A stretch of DNA of 64,000 nucleotides from Xaviernesmea oryzae (GCF_900109605.1 NZ_FOAM01000018.1:51244-115243), one strand, 5' to 3'. Positions 42,594 through 51,623 are shown, numbered from the stretch's first letter. Translations and numbers: made by a program. The notes: a model not told the origin generated them from the letters alone.

Positions 42594-43522
42594 CGACAGG
42601 ATTTGAAACGGCGCCAGTGAGCCGCCGCGACTGGCTGCTTTCGGATCGTCCCACTTCGCGCATGCAGGCGCGGCTCGGCCGGGCCTACATGATCTGGCTG
42701 CGCTTTTCGGCCAACAGGCTGGCGCTTGCCGGCCTAGGCCTGATCCTGGCGTTGATCTTGGTGGCGATCTTCGCCGATGTGCTCGCGCCGTTCGATCCCG
42801 TGCAGGGCGATCTGCGCAATGCGCGGCTTCTGCCGCCCGGTACCGGCAGCTATCTGCTCGGCACGGACGATCAGGGCCGCGACATTCTCTCGCGCCTGAT
42901 TCACGGATCGCGCCTGACGCTTGCCGTCGTCGGTCTCGTCGCCGTGATCGCCGCCCCGCTCGGCCTGCTGGTCGGCACGGTCGCCGGCTATGCCGGCGGC
43001 TGGGTCGATGCGGTGCTGATGCGCATCACCGACATCTTCCTCGCCTTTCCCAAACTCGTGCTGGCGCTGGCCTTCGTCGCCGCGCTCGGTCCGGGCATCG
43101 AAAACGCCATTCTCGCCATCGCCATCACCTCCTGGCCGCCTTATGCGCGCATGGCCCGGGCCGAGACGCTGGGCGTGCGTCATTCCGATTATATCGCGGC
43201 CGTGCGGCTGATGGGCGCCTCGCCCTTCCGCATCGTGCTGCGCCATGTCATGCCCATGTGCCTGTCCTCGCTGATCGTGCGGGTGACGCTGGATATGGCC
43301 GGCATCATTCTCACGGCCGCAGGCCTCGGCTTTCTCGGCCTCGGCGCGCAGCCGCCTTCGCCGGAATGGGGCGCCATGATCGCCTCCGGCCGCCGCTTCA
43401 TTCTCGATCAATGGTGGGTGGCCACCATGCCCGGCATCGCCATCCTGCTCGTGAGCCTCGGCTTCAACCTTTTGGGCGACGGCCTGCGCGACGCGCTCGA
43501 CCCGAGGGAGGCCGGCCGATGA
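42590..43522 (+). CDS. Dipeptide-type ABC transporter permease (DppC-like)
   Basis: The protein has 310 residues. An N-terminal OppC_N segment (IWLRFSANRLALAGLGLILALILVAIFADVLAPFDP) is followed by LLGTDDQGRDILSRLIHGSRLTL, a hallmark of DppC/OppC, and the EAA loop YIAAVRLMGASPFRIVLRHVMPMCLSSLIV. It forms the membrane channel with the DppB-like partner. The ATG is chosen at the ATGA overlap with the upstream gene. It is translationally coupled on both sides. Confidence 0.94.
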   Translation: MTTGFETAPVSRRDWLLSDRPTSRMQARLGRAYMIWLRFSANRLALAGLGLILALILVAIFADVLAPFDPVQGDLRNARLLPPGTGSYLLGTDDQGRDILSRLIHGSRLTLAVVGLVAVIAAPLGLLVGTVAGYAGGWVDAVLMRITDIFLAFPKLVLALAFVAALGPGIENAILAIAITSWPPYARMARAETLGVRHSDYIAAVRLMGASPFRIVLRHVMPMCLSSLIVRVTLDMAGIILTAAGLGFLGLGAQPPSPEWGAMIASGRRFILDQWWVATMPGIAILLVSLGFNLLGDGLRDALDPREAGR

Positions 43523-44352
43523 GCGCGCTCTTGACTGTCGACAATCTCAAGGTTCAATACCCGACCCGCAGCGGCCTGATCGAGGCCGTGCGCGGCGTGT
43601 CCTTCACGCTCGGGCGCGAGCGGCTCGGCATTGTCGGCGAGTCCGGCTCGGGCAAGTCGCAGACCGGCCGGGCGATCATGGGCCTGACTACCCCGCAGGC
43701 GATCGTCACCGCCGACCGTCTCGACTTCCAGGGCATGGACCTGTTGAAAGCCAGCCCGCGCGAACGGCGGGCGCTGCGCGGCAAACGCATCGCCATGGTG
43801 CTGCAGGACCCGAAATATTCGCTGAACCCGGTGATGACCATCGGCCGGCAGATCGTGGAAACCCTCCGCACGCATGAATCGGTTTCCAAGGCCGAGGCCC
43901 GCCGACGCGCGCTCGCCATGCTGGAAGCGGTGCAGATCCGCGATCCCGAACGCGTCTTCGGCCTTTATCCGCATGAGGTTTCCGGCGGCATGGGCCAGCG
44001 GGCGATGATTGCGATGATGCTGATCTGCGATCCGGAAATGCTGATTGCCGACGAGCCGACCTCGGCGCTCGATGTTACCGTGCAGCTCGAAGTGCTCGGC
44101 ATTCTCGATCGGCTGGTGGCCACGCGCGGCATGGGGCTGATCTTCGTCTCGCATGATCTTCGGCTGGTCTCCTCGTTCTGCGACCGCGTGCTTGTCATGT
44201 ATGCCGGCAAGGTGGTGGAAGAATTGCGCGCCAGCGAGCTTTCTCAGGCTCGCCATCCCTATACGCGCGGTCTGCTCGATTGCGTGCCCAAGATCGGCGA
44301 GAGCCGCCATCCCCTGCCGGTGCTCGACCGCAAGCCGGAGTGGGCCGCATGA
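43519..44352 (+). CDS. Dipeptide-type ABC transporter ATPase (DppD-like)
   Basis: The protein has 277 residues. Motifs are Walker A GESGSGKS (about 40-47), Q-loop [16 protein letters not shown], signature [16 protein letters not shown], Walker [13 protein letters not shown] and H-loop FVSHDLRLV, ending with an oligopeptide-type C-terminal tail ([15 protein letters not shown]). The GM rather than GQ in the signature is usual for the DppD member of the pair. The C-terminal region is somewhat short and lacks the cysteine cluster often seen in DppD/OppD proteins. The start overlaps the DppC stop. Confidence 0.93.
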   Translation: MSALLTVDNLKVQYPTRSGLIEAVRGVSFTLGRERLGIVGESGSGKSQTGRAIMGLTTPQAIVTADRLDFQGMDLLKASPRERRALRGKRIAMVLQDPKYSLNPVMTIGRQIVETLRTHESVSKAEARRRALAMLEAVQIRDPERVFGLYPHEVSGGMGQRAMIAMMLICDPEMLIADEPTSALDVTVQLEVLGILDRLVATRGMGLIFVSHDLRLVSSFCDRVLVMYAGKVVEELRASELSQARHPYTRGLLDCVPKIGESRHPLPVLDRKPEWAA

Positions 44353-45095
44353 CCGCCGTGCTCGATATCAGCCACCTACACGTCTTCTTCGACGTTTATC
44401 ACGCGCTCGACGATGTCACCCTCTCGGTCGGCCGCAGCGAGTCCTTCGGCCTCGTGGGCGAATCCGGCTCGGGTAAATCCACCTTGCTGCGCGCGGTCGC
44501 AGGCCTCGCGCCTGTTTCCAGCGGTGACATCACCTGCGACGGCGAGGCGATCACCGGTGCGCATCGCTCACGCGCCTTTTTCCGCAAGGTGCAGATGGTG
44601 TTTCAGGATCCGTATGGATCGCTGCATCCACGTCAGACCGTGGACCGCCAGCTCCTGGAGCCGCTCGCCGTGCATGGGATCGGCGATGCCGAGCCGCGCA
44701 TCCGGCGCGCGCTGGATGAAGTCGGCCTCGGCCCGTCCTTCCGCTTTCGCTATCCGCATCAGATGTCCGGCGGCCAGCGCCAGCGTGTGGCCATAGCCCG
44801 CGCGCTGATCCTGGAGCCGAAGATCCTGCTGCTCGACGAGCCGACCTCGGCGCTGGATGCATCGGTGCAGGCCGAAGTGCTCAACCTTCTGGAGCAGGTG
44901 CGCCGCGACCATGGCCTCACCTTCGTGATGGTCAGCCATGATCTCGGCGTCGTCACACATCTTTGCGAGCGGCTGGCCGTCATGCAGCATGGCCGGGTGG
45001 TGGAAACGCTCACGGCCGCCGATCTTGCGAGCAGCCGGGTGCGGGATGACTATACGCGACACCTGATGACTGCCAGCCGGGGCTTCAGCCGCTGA
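44349..45095 (+). CDS. Dipeptide-type ABC transporter ATPase (DppF-like)
   Basis: The protein has 248 residues. Motifs are Walker [10 protein letters not shown] (about 38-46), Q-loop MVFQDPYGSLHPRQTVDRQL, signature [19 protein letters not shown], Walker [24 protein letters not shown] and H-loop MVSHDLGVVTHLCERL. It is the partner of the DppD-like ATPase, completing the importer. It lacks the long oligopeptide C-terminal tail. It is the last gene of the operon; the stop at 45095 is followed by a 109-base gap with no clear terminator hairpin. Confidence 0.93.
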   Translation: MTAVLDISHLHVFFDVYHALDDVTLSVGRSESFGLVGESGSGKSTLLRAVAGLAPVSSGDITCDGEAITGAHRSRAFFRKVQMVFQDPYGSLHPRQTVDRQLLEPLAVHGIGDAEPRIRRALDEVGLGPSFRFRYPHQMSGGQRQRVAIARALILEPKILLLDEPTSALDASVQAEVLNLLEQVRRDHGLTFVMVSHDLGVVTHLCERLAVMQHGRVVETLTAADLASSRVRDDYTRHLMTASRGFSR

Positions 45096-45204
45096 TGGCG
45101 AGCTCCAGCTTCTCCCATCCGCTACCGCGTCTCGCCATCGCCTGATTGCGGAACCCTCTGCCTGTCCTGCGCATTTGCGGGAGCCGACAGGAGGGACGCA
45201 GCGG

Positions 45205-45555
45205 GTGGACGAGACGTTGACGGGCAAGACTGCAGCCGAAATCCCGCGCACGCCCGACGGTCGCTACATGGTCGTGCGTGGCCGCCTGTGGCGCCTCGCT
45301 AATCCGCATCTGGCCGAAGGTGAGCGCCAGAGCTTGGTGCGACAGCTCATGGCGGGCCGGCGTGCGGTGAAGGATGCGGTTGACGCCGATCAGCGCGTCA
45401 AAGCCCGGCAGCAGGTGAATGACACGAAAATCGCGCTGGGCGAGCGTGGACCTGTCTGGTGGAGCGACGGCACGCCCGACTACAACAGGCGGTTTGCCAA
45501 AAATACGCCTTACGCAGATTGGTTTGCGCAGTGGCAGGAGAGTGCGAGGCGCTGA
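45205..45555 (+). CDS. Conserved hypothetical protein
   Basis: The protein has 116 residues and starts with GTG preceded by AGGAGGG; the frame is also open to a TTG at 45175. It contains PDGRYMVVRGRLWRLANPHLAEGERQSLVRQLMAGRRAVKDA, a pattern I recognise from small uncharacterised proteobacterial proteins, and a conserved-looking tail GERGPVWWSDGTPDYNRRFAKNTPYADWF rich in aromatic residues. No signal peptide or membrane segment is present. The function is unknown. It lies alone between the two peptide-type importers, with no obvious link to them. Confidence 0.75.
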   Translation: MDETLTGKTAAEIPRTPDGRYMVVRGRLWRLANPHLAEGERQSLVRQLMAGRRAVKDAVDADQRVKARQQVNDTKIALGERGPVWWSDGTPDYNRRFAKNTPYADWFAQWQESARR

Positions 45556-45679
45556 GCATCGGCTCGGCCCGTTTGGGGCCCGCTTGTCATCGCTCAAAAG
45601 CCCGTTTTTGATAGGTCCCACAGTCCTGCCTTTGCCGGTGAGCAACAGGCCTCCTGCTTCCAAACCGCGCTCCGCCGGC

Positions 45680-45862
45680 TCAATTGTCCGCGTCGAGCTT
45701 CTGCTCGACCTTGTCACGACTATTGCCGACGGCGCGAACAGCGTCTTTCACCGCGCCTTTCGACACCCCTTCCTTTGCCGCCTCGTAGCGTACCTCATGA
45801 TCCTGTCCGCCTGCCACACGGGCGCGGTCCTGCGCTCTGCCTCTTTTGGTCGTCGACATCAT
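45680..45862 (-). CDS. Small DUF3606 protein
   Basis: The protein has 60 residues and is highly charged. AQDRARVAGGQDHEVRYEAAKEGVSKGAVKDAVRAVGNSRDKVEQKL matches the DUF3606 pattern of tiny soil-bacterial proteins (basic start, E-x-x-Y-x-A/x-K-x-G-V-S-x-x-x-L/V-x-x-A-V-x-x-V-G-x-S). The function is unknown; many genomes hold several copies. Two ATGs in tandem (45862 and 45859) are preceded by GGAG. It is on the opposite strand to both neighbouring transporters and monocistronic. Confidence 0.8.
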   Translation of the reverse strand: MMSTTKRGRAQDRARVAGGQDHEVRYEAAKEGVSKGAVKDAVRAVGNSRDKVEQKLDADN

Positions 45863-46037
45863 CCTGGCTCCATTTCACTTGCGTCAAAAACCAACCGGCG
45901 AAACGCCTGGAAGGTTCCATGGCACAGGCCGGCGGCGGCGTGTTGGATCGCGTTGCGTTTGCTGCCGGCTTTTGGCGGGGAGACGTATGCCGAGAACAAG
46001 CGGTGGCGATCCGGGCCAAAACGCGGCAAATTAATCT

Positions 46038-46096
46038 ACTTATTTTATAGAAAAAGAATAACCAGTCTTTCTCCCAAGCGTTCGGCTGTCTAGCCT
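46038..46096 (+). promoter_or_regulatory. Sulfur-type promoter block A
   Basis: ACTTATT (46038-46044), then AAAAGAATAACC (46052-46063), CTTTCTC (46067-46073), 16 bases, and CTAGCCT (46090-46096). The same elements in the same order precede 52878. From AAAAGAA through TTTCTC the two copies match at 18 of 22 positions. TTTCTC and TAGCCT are 17 bases apart, like weak -35 and -10 boxes, with the conserved block directly upstream where an activator (CysB-like is my guess) would bind. It lies in the 469-base spacer 45863-46331, whose left part holds nothing recognisable. Confidence 0.6.
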
Positions 46097-46134
46097 GTCC
46101 ATGTCTGCCGCTTCCGCCATGACAGGACCGATTG

Positions 46135-46239
46135 ATGACCGACGATATCGATGACGCCAGGAAACGATGCAACGCACACCTCGCCGGCGCGGGCCACTGT
46201 TGCTGCCGCGCAAGGCCAAGAGGCCAGCGGCCGTCCTGA
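46135..46239 (+). CDS. Cysteine-cluster leader ORF (34 residues), putative attenuator peptide
   Basis: ATG to TGA, 34 codons, with AGGACC seven bases before the ATG. The peptide contains four cysteines, three of them consecutive in GHCCCR (residues 20-25). It lies 39 bases after promoter block A and 92 before the importer's ATG. A GCGCGG/CCGCGC stem (46187-46212) straddles the Cys codons, and further stems follow (GGCC/GGCC at 46214-46225, GCCGG/CCGGC near 46280). Poly-Cys upstream ORFs that couple cysteine supply to sulfur genes are known from actinobacteria; a similar role here is inferred. An overlapping frame (from 46167, +2 relative) is continuous with the importer gene and is an alternative explanation. 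Confidence 0.45.
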   Translation: MTDDIDDARKRCNAHLAGAGHCCCRARPRGQRPS

Positions 46240-46331
46240 GGCGCCGCATCCTGGTCATTGTCCCCGTCATCAGCCGCTCCGCCGGCACAGACCGGCCCGT
46301 ATCGAGCCATAGAGAACAGGCGAATTTTCAG

Positions 46332-47978
46332 ATGTTGACCTCTTCCTCCCTTTTTTCCGGCACGCGGCGGCGCCTCCTTGCGGCGCTCTTCGCCACAAGT
46401 CTATCCGCTTTCGCAGGCCTGCCTGCCGCCGATCTTGCCCATGCAGAAACGCGCCAGGGCGGTGACATCGTCTTCCTGATCGACTCGCTGGGCGACACCT
46501 GGATCCCGAACAATAGCGCGATCTCCAGCTTCCAGGGCCATATCTGGGGCCATGTGACCGACAAGCTCGTCTATGTCGATGCCGAGGGCAAGGTGAGCCC
46601 GTGGATCGCGGAGCGCTGGGAACAAAACCCGACGGCAACCGAATTTACCCTACATTTGAAGAGCGGCGTCACCTTCTCCGATGGCACGCCCGTCGATGCC
46701 GCCGCCGTCGTCGCCAATCTCGATATCTGGTATGCGGGCCGCAAGGCCGAGGGCATCAATCCGATCGGACTTTTCCCGAAGACCTATGATCATGCCGAGG
46801 CGCTCGATCCGGTAACGGTGAAAGTCACCTTCAAGAAGCCGACGCTCGGCTTCATCCCGACGCTCGGCTATCATGGCTCGATCCTGATCTCGCCCAAGAC
46901 GCTGGTCCAGCCGGCAAGCACGCAGGCCGATCTCGGCAAGACCGCCGGCAGCGGGCCTTTCGTTGTCGCCTCCTGGAAGGAGGGCGATTATGTCAAGCTG
47001 GTCAAGCGCAAGGACTACAACTGGGGCCCGCCTGCCGTGGGCCAGACCGGGCCCGCCAACCTCGACAGCATCACCTACAAGCTGGTTTCGGAGCAATCGC
47101 TGCGGGTGGCCGCCGTGCAGTCTGGCCAGGCCGATGTCGCATACAACCCGTCACCCCAAGAGCTGAAATCGCTGAAGGAAGAGGGCTTCACCGTCGCGAC
47201 GCCGCGCTATCTCGGCTTCGTCGATGGCCTCGCGCTCAACACCAAGGTGGCGCCCTATGACGACATCAAGGTGCGCCAGGCGCTGCAGGCCGGCATCAAC
47301 CGGCAGGAGATCATCGACACGGTCTATACCCCGGACTGGAAGCTGGCGACCTCCTTCATCCAGAGCAACGTGCCCGGCGCGACCGATCACAGCGCGCTTC
47401 TGGCCTATGATCCCGCCAAGGCGGAAAAGCTTTTGGACGAGGCCGGCTGGGTCAAGGGCGCCGATGGCGTGCGGGTCAAGGACGGCAAGCCGCTCTCTCT
47501 GACGCTGCATGCCAACCCCTATCTCGCCACGGCCAAGGCGATCGACGAACTGCTGGCACAGCAGCTCGGTAAGCTCGGCTGGAAGGTCGATATCCGCGCC
47601 TATGACGTCGTCACCTTCGGCGAGAAGGTGCGCTATGGCAGCCCGACCGTGCCGGCCTATGAGGTCTCCCGCAGCTTCATCGATGCGGGCACGGTCGCGG
47701 GCATCCTCACCAATGCCAATAATGGCGAAAACTGGTTCGCGCTCGATGAGCGCGACACCAAGCTGAACACGCTGCGCGACCAGATCGCCGGCGCCGGCTC
47801 GGTGGAGGCGCGCGCGCCGCTTCTCGATGAGCTGCAGGCCTACCTGCTGTCGCAAGCCTATTTCGTGCCGCGCACGCAGATGGTCCAGCGCATCTATGTG
47901 CAGTCGCCGTCGCTGAAGGGCGAGACCTATAATGGCCTCGCTCTCGCCAGCTACTACACCGCCAGCAAGGTCGATTGA
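46332..47978 (+). CDS. Dipeptide-type ABC substrate-binding protein (family 5), sulfur cluster
   Basis: The protein has 548 residues. An arginine-rich signal peptide (SGTRRRLLAALFATSLSAFAGLPAADLAHA|ET) is followed by family 5 binding-protein motifs: FTLHLKSGVTFSDGTPVDAAAVVANLDIW, GSGPFVVASWKEGDYVKLVKRKDYNWG, and VRQALQAGINRQEIIDTVY. It is the receptor for the importer encoded by 48056-51623. The GTRRRLL start could be mistaken for a Tat signal but lacks the full twin-arginine consensus. The frame continues upstream to 46167; ATG 46332 gives the correct signal peptide, with AGGCGA about eight bases upstream. Confidence 0.9.
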   Translation: MLTSSSLFSGTRRRLLAALFATSLSAFAGLPAADLAHAETRQGGDIVFLIDSLGDTWIPNNSAISSFQGHIWGHVTDKLVYVDAEGKVSPWIAERWEQNPTATEFTLHLKSGVTFSDGTPVDAAAVVANLDIWYAGRKAEGINPIGLFPKTYDHAEALDPVTVKVTFKKPTLGFIPTLGYHGSILISPKTLVQPASTQADLGKTAGSGPFVVASWKEGDYVKLVKRKDYNWGPPAVGQTGPANLDSITYKLVSEQSLRVAAVQSGQADVAYNPSPQELKSLKEEGFTVATPRYLGFVDGLALNTKVAPYDDIKVRQALQAGINRQEIIDTVYTPDWKLATSFIQSNVPGATDHSALLAYDPAKAEKLLDEAGWVKGADGVRVKDGKPLSLTLHANPYLATAKAIDELLAQQLGKLGWKVDIRAYDVVTFGEKVRYGSPTVPAYEVSRSFIDAGTVAGILTNANNGENWFALDERDTKLNTLRDQIAGAGSVEARAPLLDELQAYLLSQAYFVPRTQMVQRIYVQSPSLKGETYNGLALASYYTASKVD

Positions 47979-48055
47979 GACGCCGCCGAAGCCCCGGCCC
48001 GCCGCACGGGCGCGGGCCGCCCCTCTCCGCCGTCCCTTTGAAGGAGGTGTCCGTC

Positions 48056-49057
48056 ATGCGACATGCCTATCTGAGCTTTGCCGGCAAGCGCCTGGCCCAG
48101 GCGGCCGTGGTGATCCTGCTAGCCTATGTCTTCACCTTCATCGTCGTCAGCATCCTGCCGGGCGATCCGGTGACGAATGTGCTGCGCAATCCGCAGAACG
48201 GCTTCAGCGAGGAGGAGATTCAGTCGATCATCGCCGCCCAAGGGCTGGACCGGCCGGTGCTGGTGCAGCTCTGGTCGTCGCTATCAAGCTTTCTGACCGG
48301 CGATCTCGGCCTCTCCCTGCGCTCCAGCCGGCCGGTGACCACGATGATCGCCGAGGTTCTGCCCTCGACGCTGACGCTTGCGACGTCGGCGCTGACCGTC
48401 GCACTGACACTGGCCGTGCTGATCGCCTATGGCACGCAATTTTTGCCGAAGCGCTGGGGACAGGGCCTGCTACGCGGCTTTCCCTCGCTATTCCTCTCGG
48501 TGCCGAGCTTCGTCATCGGCCTGGTGCTGATCCATGTTTTCGGCTTCAAGCTCGGCCTCTTCAGGGTGATCGAGCCTGACAGCGCCTGGGCAACCTTCTT
48601 TGCCGCCGTTGCGCTCGGCATTCCGGTTTCCGCCCGGATCGCCGAAGTGCTGATCGCCAATCTCGACCAGGAAGCCCGGCAGGAATATGCCGCGGTTGCG
48701 CGCAGCCGGGGCCTTGGCCAAGCCGCGCTGTTTTTCCGCCATCTGGTCAAGCCTTCGCTGCTGCCCGTCGTCACCGTCGTCGCCCTCTCCTTCGGCGAAT
48801 TGCTGGGCGACTCGCTGATTACCGAAGCGGTATTCGGGCGCAATGGCGTCGGCAGCCTGGTGCAGCGCTCGGTCGCCACGCAGGATCTGCCGGTGCTCCA
48901 AGCCGTCGTATCGCTGGCAGCGGCCGTCTTCGTTCTCGTCAATCTGCTGGCCGATCTCGTCTATCCCCTGCTCGATCCGCGCGTGACGCTGATCGGCCCC
49001 GCCAGGCAAAGCCCCACCAAAGCCGTCGAGACCGCGGCACCGGGAGCCGCCGCATGA
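48056..49057 (+). CDS. Dipeptide-type ABC transporter permease (DppB-like), sulfur cluster
   Basis: The protein has 333 residues with about six transmembrane helices. DppB features are FTFIVVSILPGDPVTNVLRNPQNGFSEEEIQSIIAAQGLDRPVLVQL, and the EAA loop EYAAVARSRGLGQAALFFRHLVKPSLLPVVTVVALSFGELLGDSLITEAVFGRNGVG. The ATG at 48056 follows AAGGAGGTGT, the strongest ribosome-binding site in the cluster; the frame runs upstream to the previous stop. It overlaps the next permease gene by ATGA. Confidence 0.93.
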   Translation: MRHAYLSFAGKRLAQAAVVILLAYVFTFIVVSILPGDPVTNVLRNPQNGFSEEEIQSIIAAQGLDRPVLVQLWSSLSSFLTGDLGLSLRSSRPVTTMIAEVLPSTLTLATSALTVALTLAVLIAYGTQFLPKRWGQGLLRGFPSLFLSVPSFVIGLVLIHVFGFKLGLFRVIEPDSAWATFFAAVALGIPVSARIAEVLIANLDQEARQEYAAVARSRGLGQAALFFRHLVKPSLLPVVTVVALSFGELLGDSLITEAVFGRNGVGSLVQRSVATQDLPVLQAVVSLAAAVFVLVNLLADLVYPLLDPRVTLIGPARQSPTKAVETAAPGAAA

Positions 49058-49893
49058 CCTATGTTCTCTCTGCCACCCAGACATCGTCCAGGCTCGGCGC
49101 GGTCATCCGCATCCCGCCCGGCGTCATCCTCGCCTTCGCCATCATCGCCCTGGTGATCGGCTGGTCGATCGCGCCCGGGCTGTTCACCGGTTTCGATCCT
49201 GCGGTCGGCGTGCCGGCGCAAAAGCTTCTCGGGCCCAGCCTCGATCATTGGTTCGGCACCGATCACCTAGGCCGCGACCTCTACGCCCGCGTCGTCCATG
49301 GCACGGCCTCTTCGGTCAGCAGCGCCTTCATCGCCGTGGCCATCGGCCTCTTCGCCGGCGGGCTGATCGGCCTCGCAGCCGGGTTCCTCGGCGGCTGGAC
49401 GGATATCGTCCTGGCGCGGCTGGTCGATATCCTCCTGGCGATCCCGCGCTTTTTGCTGGCGGTCATCATCGTCACCGCGCTCGGCTTCCACACGCTGAAC
49501 GCCGCGGTGGCCACCGGTATCTGGGAGGTGGCGGTGTTTGCCCGGGTCATGCGCGCGGAAGTGATCAAGACGCGGCAAGCCACCTTCGTCGAGGCGGCCT
49601 TCCTGGCAGGCGGCTCGCGCTGGCACATTCTCCTGCGCCATGTGTTGCCCAATGCCTCGCGCTCGGTCCTGCCGCTCGCCGTGCTGCATTTCGGCCTGTC
49701 GATCCTCGTCATCGCTGGTCTCGCCTTTCTTGGCTATGGCGATCCGCCACCCGCCTCCGACTGGGGCCTGCTGATCGCAACCGGCAAGAATTACCTGAAA
49801 TGGCCCTGGCTGGTTTACGCGCCTGCCCTCGTCACGATCGCGACCGTCCTCTCTGTGAACAGGATAAGCCGATGGCTCCGCAAGACAGACTGA
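49054..49893 (+). CDS. Dipeptide-type ABC transporter permease (DppC-like), sulfur cluster
   Basis: The protein has 279 residues. The DppC hallmark is WFGTDHLGRDLYARVVHGTASSV, with the EAA loop ATFVEAAFLAGGSRWHILLRHVLPNASRSVLPLAVLHFG and LAFLGYGDPPPASDWGLLIATG near the C-terminus. It forms the channel with the DppB-like partner. The ATG overlaps the previous stop, and the gene overlaps the fused ATPase gene by 22 bases. Confidence 0.93.
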   Translation: MTYVLSATQTSSRLGAVIRIPPGVILAFAIIALVIGWSIAPGLFTGFDPAVGVPAQKLLGPSLDHWFGTDHLGRDLYARVVHGTASSVSSAFIAVAIGLFAGGLIGLAAGFLGGWTDIVLARLVDILLAIPRFLLAVIIVTALGFHTLNAAVATGIWEVAVFARVMRAEVIKTRQATFVEAAFLAGGSRWHILLRHVLPNASRSVLPLAVLHFGLSILVIAGLAFLGYGDPPPASDWGLLIATGKNYLKWPWLVYAPALVTIATVLSVNRISRWLRKTD

Positions 49894-51623
49894 TCCCCGC
49901 CTTTTCGCGTGCGCCGTCCTCGCCGCTTCAGGGATATCAAACCGCACGCCCGCCTCTTTTGGATGTCGCGGATCTCTGCGTTGCCTATGGTCGCAGGGAG
50001 GTGGTTTCGAACGCCGGCTTCAGGCTGGAGCGCGGCCGCAGCCTTGCCCTGATCGGCGAGTCCGGCTCCGGCAAATCGACCATCGCCCGCGCAATCCTTC
50101 GCCTGCTGCCGGCCGAAGCACGTGCGAGCGGCCATGTGGCTTTCGAGGGACAAGAGGTTCTGTCCCTGCCCGAACGCCGCTTCCGGCCTCTGCGCGGACG
50201 CGCCATCGGCTTCGTGCCGCAGGATCCAGGCCATGCCCTGAACCCGGTGCGCACCATTGGCGCGCAAGCACTGGAAGCCGCAGCACGTCTGGACAGCGGG
50301 GTGCATGACAAGGCCGCGCGCAAGGCCCATGTGCTCGATATCTTCGCGCAGGTCGGGCTCGATCAGCCGCAGCGCGTCTTTGACAGCTATCCGCACCAGC
50401 TTTCCGGCGGCATGCTTCAGCGCGTACTGATCGGCTTGGCCGTGCTGCCGCGACCGGCCCTTCTGGTGGCGGACGAGCCAACCTCTGCCCTGGACGTGAC
50501 CATCCAGAAACGCATTCTCGACCTGCTTTCGCGCCTGCGCGAAGATCTCGATATCGCCCTGCTGCTCATCACACATGACCTCGCCATTGCCGCCGAACGG
50601 GCGGATAGGCTGGTGGTGCTGAAGGACGGGCGGATTCAGGAAGAGGGACGCACGGCGGCCGTCTTTGCCGCGCCGGCTTCGGCCTATGCCCGCAAGCTGC
50701 AAGGCGATGTGCCGGCCCTCAACCCCGATCGCTACAGGCCCTTGAAAGACCGGGCCGCACGCCAGCGCGCGGAGACTGCAGCCGGGCACGACAAGATCAT
50801 CGTCAGCGGCATGACCAAGCGCTTCCTGGTCGATGGGCGGTCGCTCACGGCAGTCGATGATGTGTCCTTCAAGGTCGCGGCCGGCACGACCCATGCGCTG
50901 GTGGGCGAATCCGGCTCCGGCAAGACCACCACGATCCGCCTGCTTCTCGGACTCGAACAGGCGGATGAGGGCGAGATCACGATTGCCGGGCACAGGCTTC
51001 GCGCCGGCGACCGGACATCGATGCGGGCAGTCTGGCGCCAGTTGCAGCTCGTCTACCAGAATCCCTTCACCTCGCTCGATCCGTCCTGGACGGTGGAGCG
51101 TCTGGTGCGAGAGCCGCTCGACCGGTTCGGGATCGGCGAGCGGGCGGAGCGCGATGAGCGCGTGCGGGCGGCGTTGGCCAGCGTCCGGCTGTCGGAGGAT
51201 CTTCTGTCCCGGCGCCCCGGCGCGCTCTCGGGCGGCCAGCGGCAGCGCGTCGCGATCGCACGCGCGCTGGTGCTCAAGCCCGATGTCATCGTTCTGGACG
51301 AGCCGACTTCGGCGCTGGATGTGAGCGTTCAGGCCGAGATCGTCGAGGTGCTGCTGTCGCTGCAGGCGGAGCTGGGGCTGACCTATCTCTTCGTCTCGCA
51401 CGACCTCGCTCTGGTGCGCCAGCTGGCTGAGACCGTCTCGGTCATGCGTCACGGGCGGATCATTGAGGATGGGCGGGTGGCTGAAATTTTCGACCAGCCG
51501 CGTGAGGCCTATACAAGAACCTTGCTTGCCTCAATCCCCTCCGGCGCATCGCGCAACGCGCTCCTGACGCCCCTTGAGACTGAGCCGGGTCGGGCGGCAG
51601 CGCGCGTGGAGGTGCTGGCATGA
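49872..51623 (+). CDS. Fused DppD-DppF-type ABC ATPase
   Basis: The protein has 583 residues with two complete ATPase modules in one chain. Module 1 has Walker [10 protein letters not shown] (62-70), signature LSGGMLQRVLIGLAVL near 177 and [12 protein letters not shown]. Module 2 has Walker A GESGSGKTT near 346, [19 protein letters not shown] near 452 and [12 protein letters not shown]. The order (GM then GQ signature) matches DppD followed by DppF, joined by a linker near 275-305. ATG 49872 has AGGATAAG before it and overlaps the DppC gene. Fusions of this kind are common in importers for sulfur or amine compounds; here the unfused version exists in the other cluster at 43519-45095. Confidence 0.93.
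   Translation: MAPQDRLIPAFSRAPSSPLQGYQTARPPLLDVADLCVAYGRREVVSNAGFRLERGRSLALIGESGSGKSTIARAILRLLPAEARASGHVAFEGQEVLSLPERRFRPLRGRAIGFVPQDPGHALNPVRTIGAQALEAAARLDSGVHDKAARKAHVLDIFAQVGLDQPQRVFDSYPHQLSGGMLQRVLIGLAVLPRPALLVADEPTSALDVTIQKRILDLLSRLREDLDIALLLITHDLAIAAERADRLVVLKDGRIQEEGRTAAVFAAPASAYARKLQGDVPALNPDRYRPLKDRAARQRAETAAGHDKIIVSGMTKRFLVDGRSLTAVDDVSFKVAAGTTHALVGESGSGKTTTIRLLLGLEQADEGEITIAGHRLRAGDRTSMRAVWRQLQLVYQNPFTSLDPSWTVERLVREPLDRFGIGERAERDERVRAALASVRLSEDLLSRRPGALSGGQRQRVAIARALVLKPDVIVLDEPTSALDVSVQAEIVEVLLSLQAELGLTYLFVSHDLALVRQLAETVSVMRHGRIIEDGRVAEIFDQPREAYTRTLLASIPSGASRNALLTPLETEPGRAAARVEVLA

Noticed and set aside
46332..46430. Twin-arginine signal on the second dipeptide-type binding protein.
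   Set aside because: RRR precedes the hydrophobic core but the consensus S/T-R-R-x-F-L-K is incomplete; ordinary Sec export is more likely for family 5 receptors.
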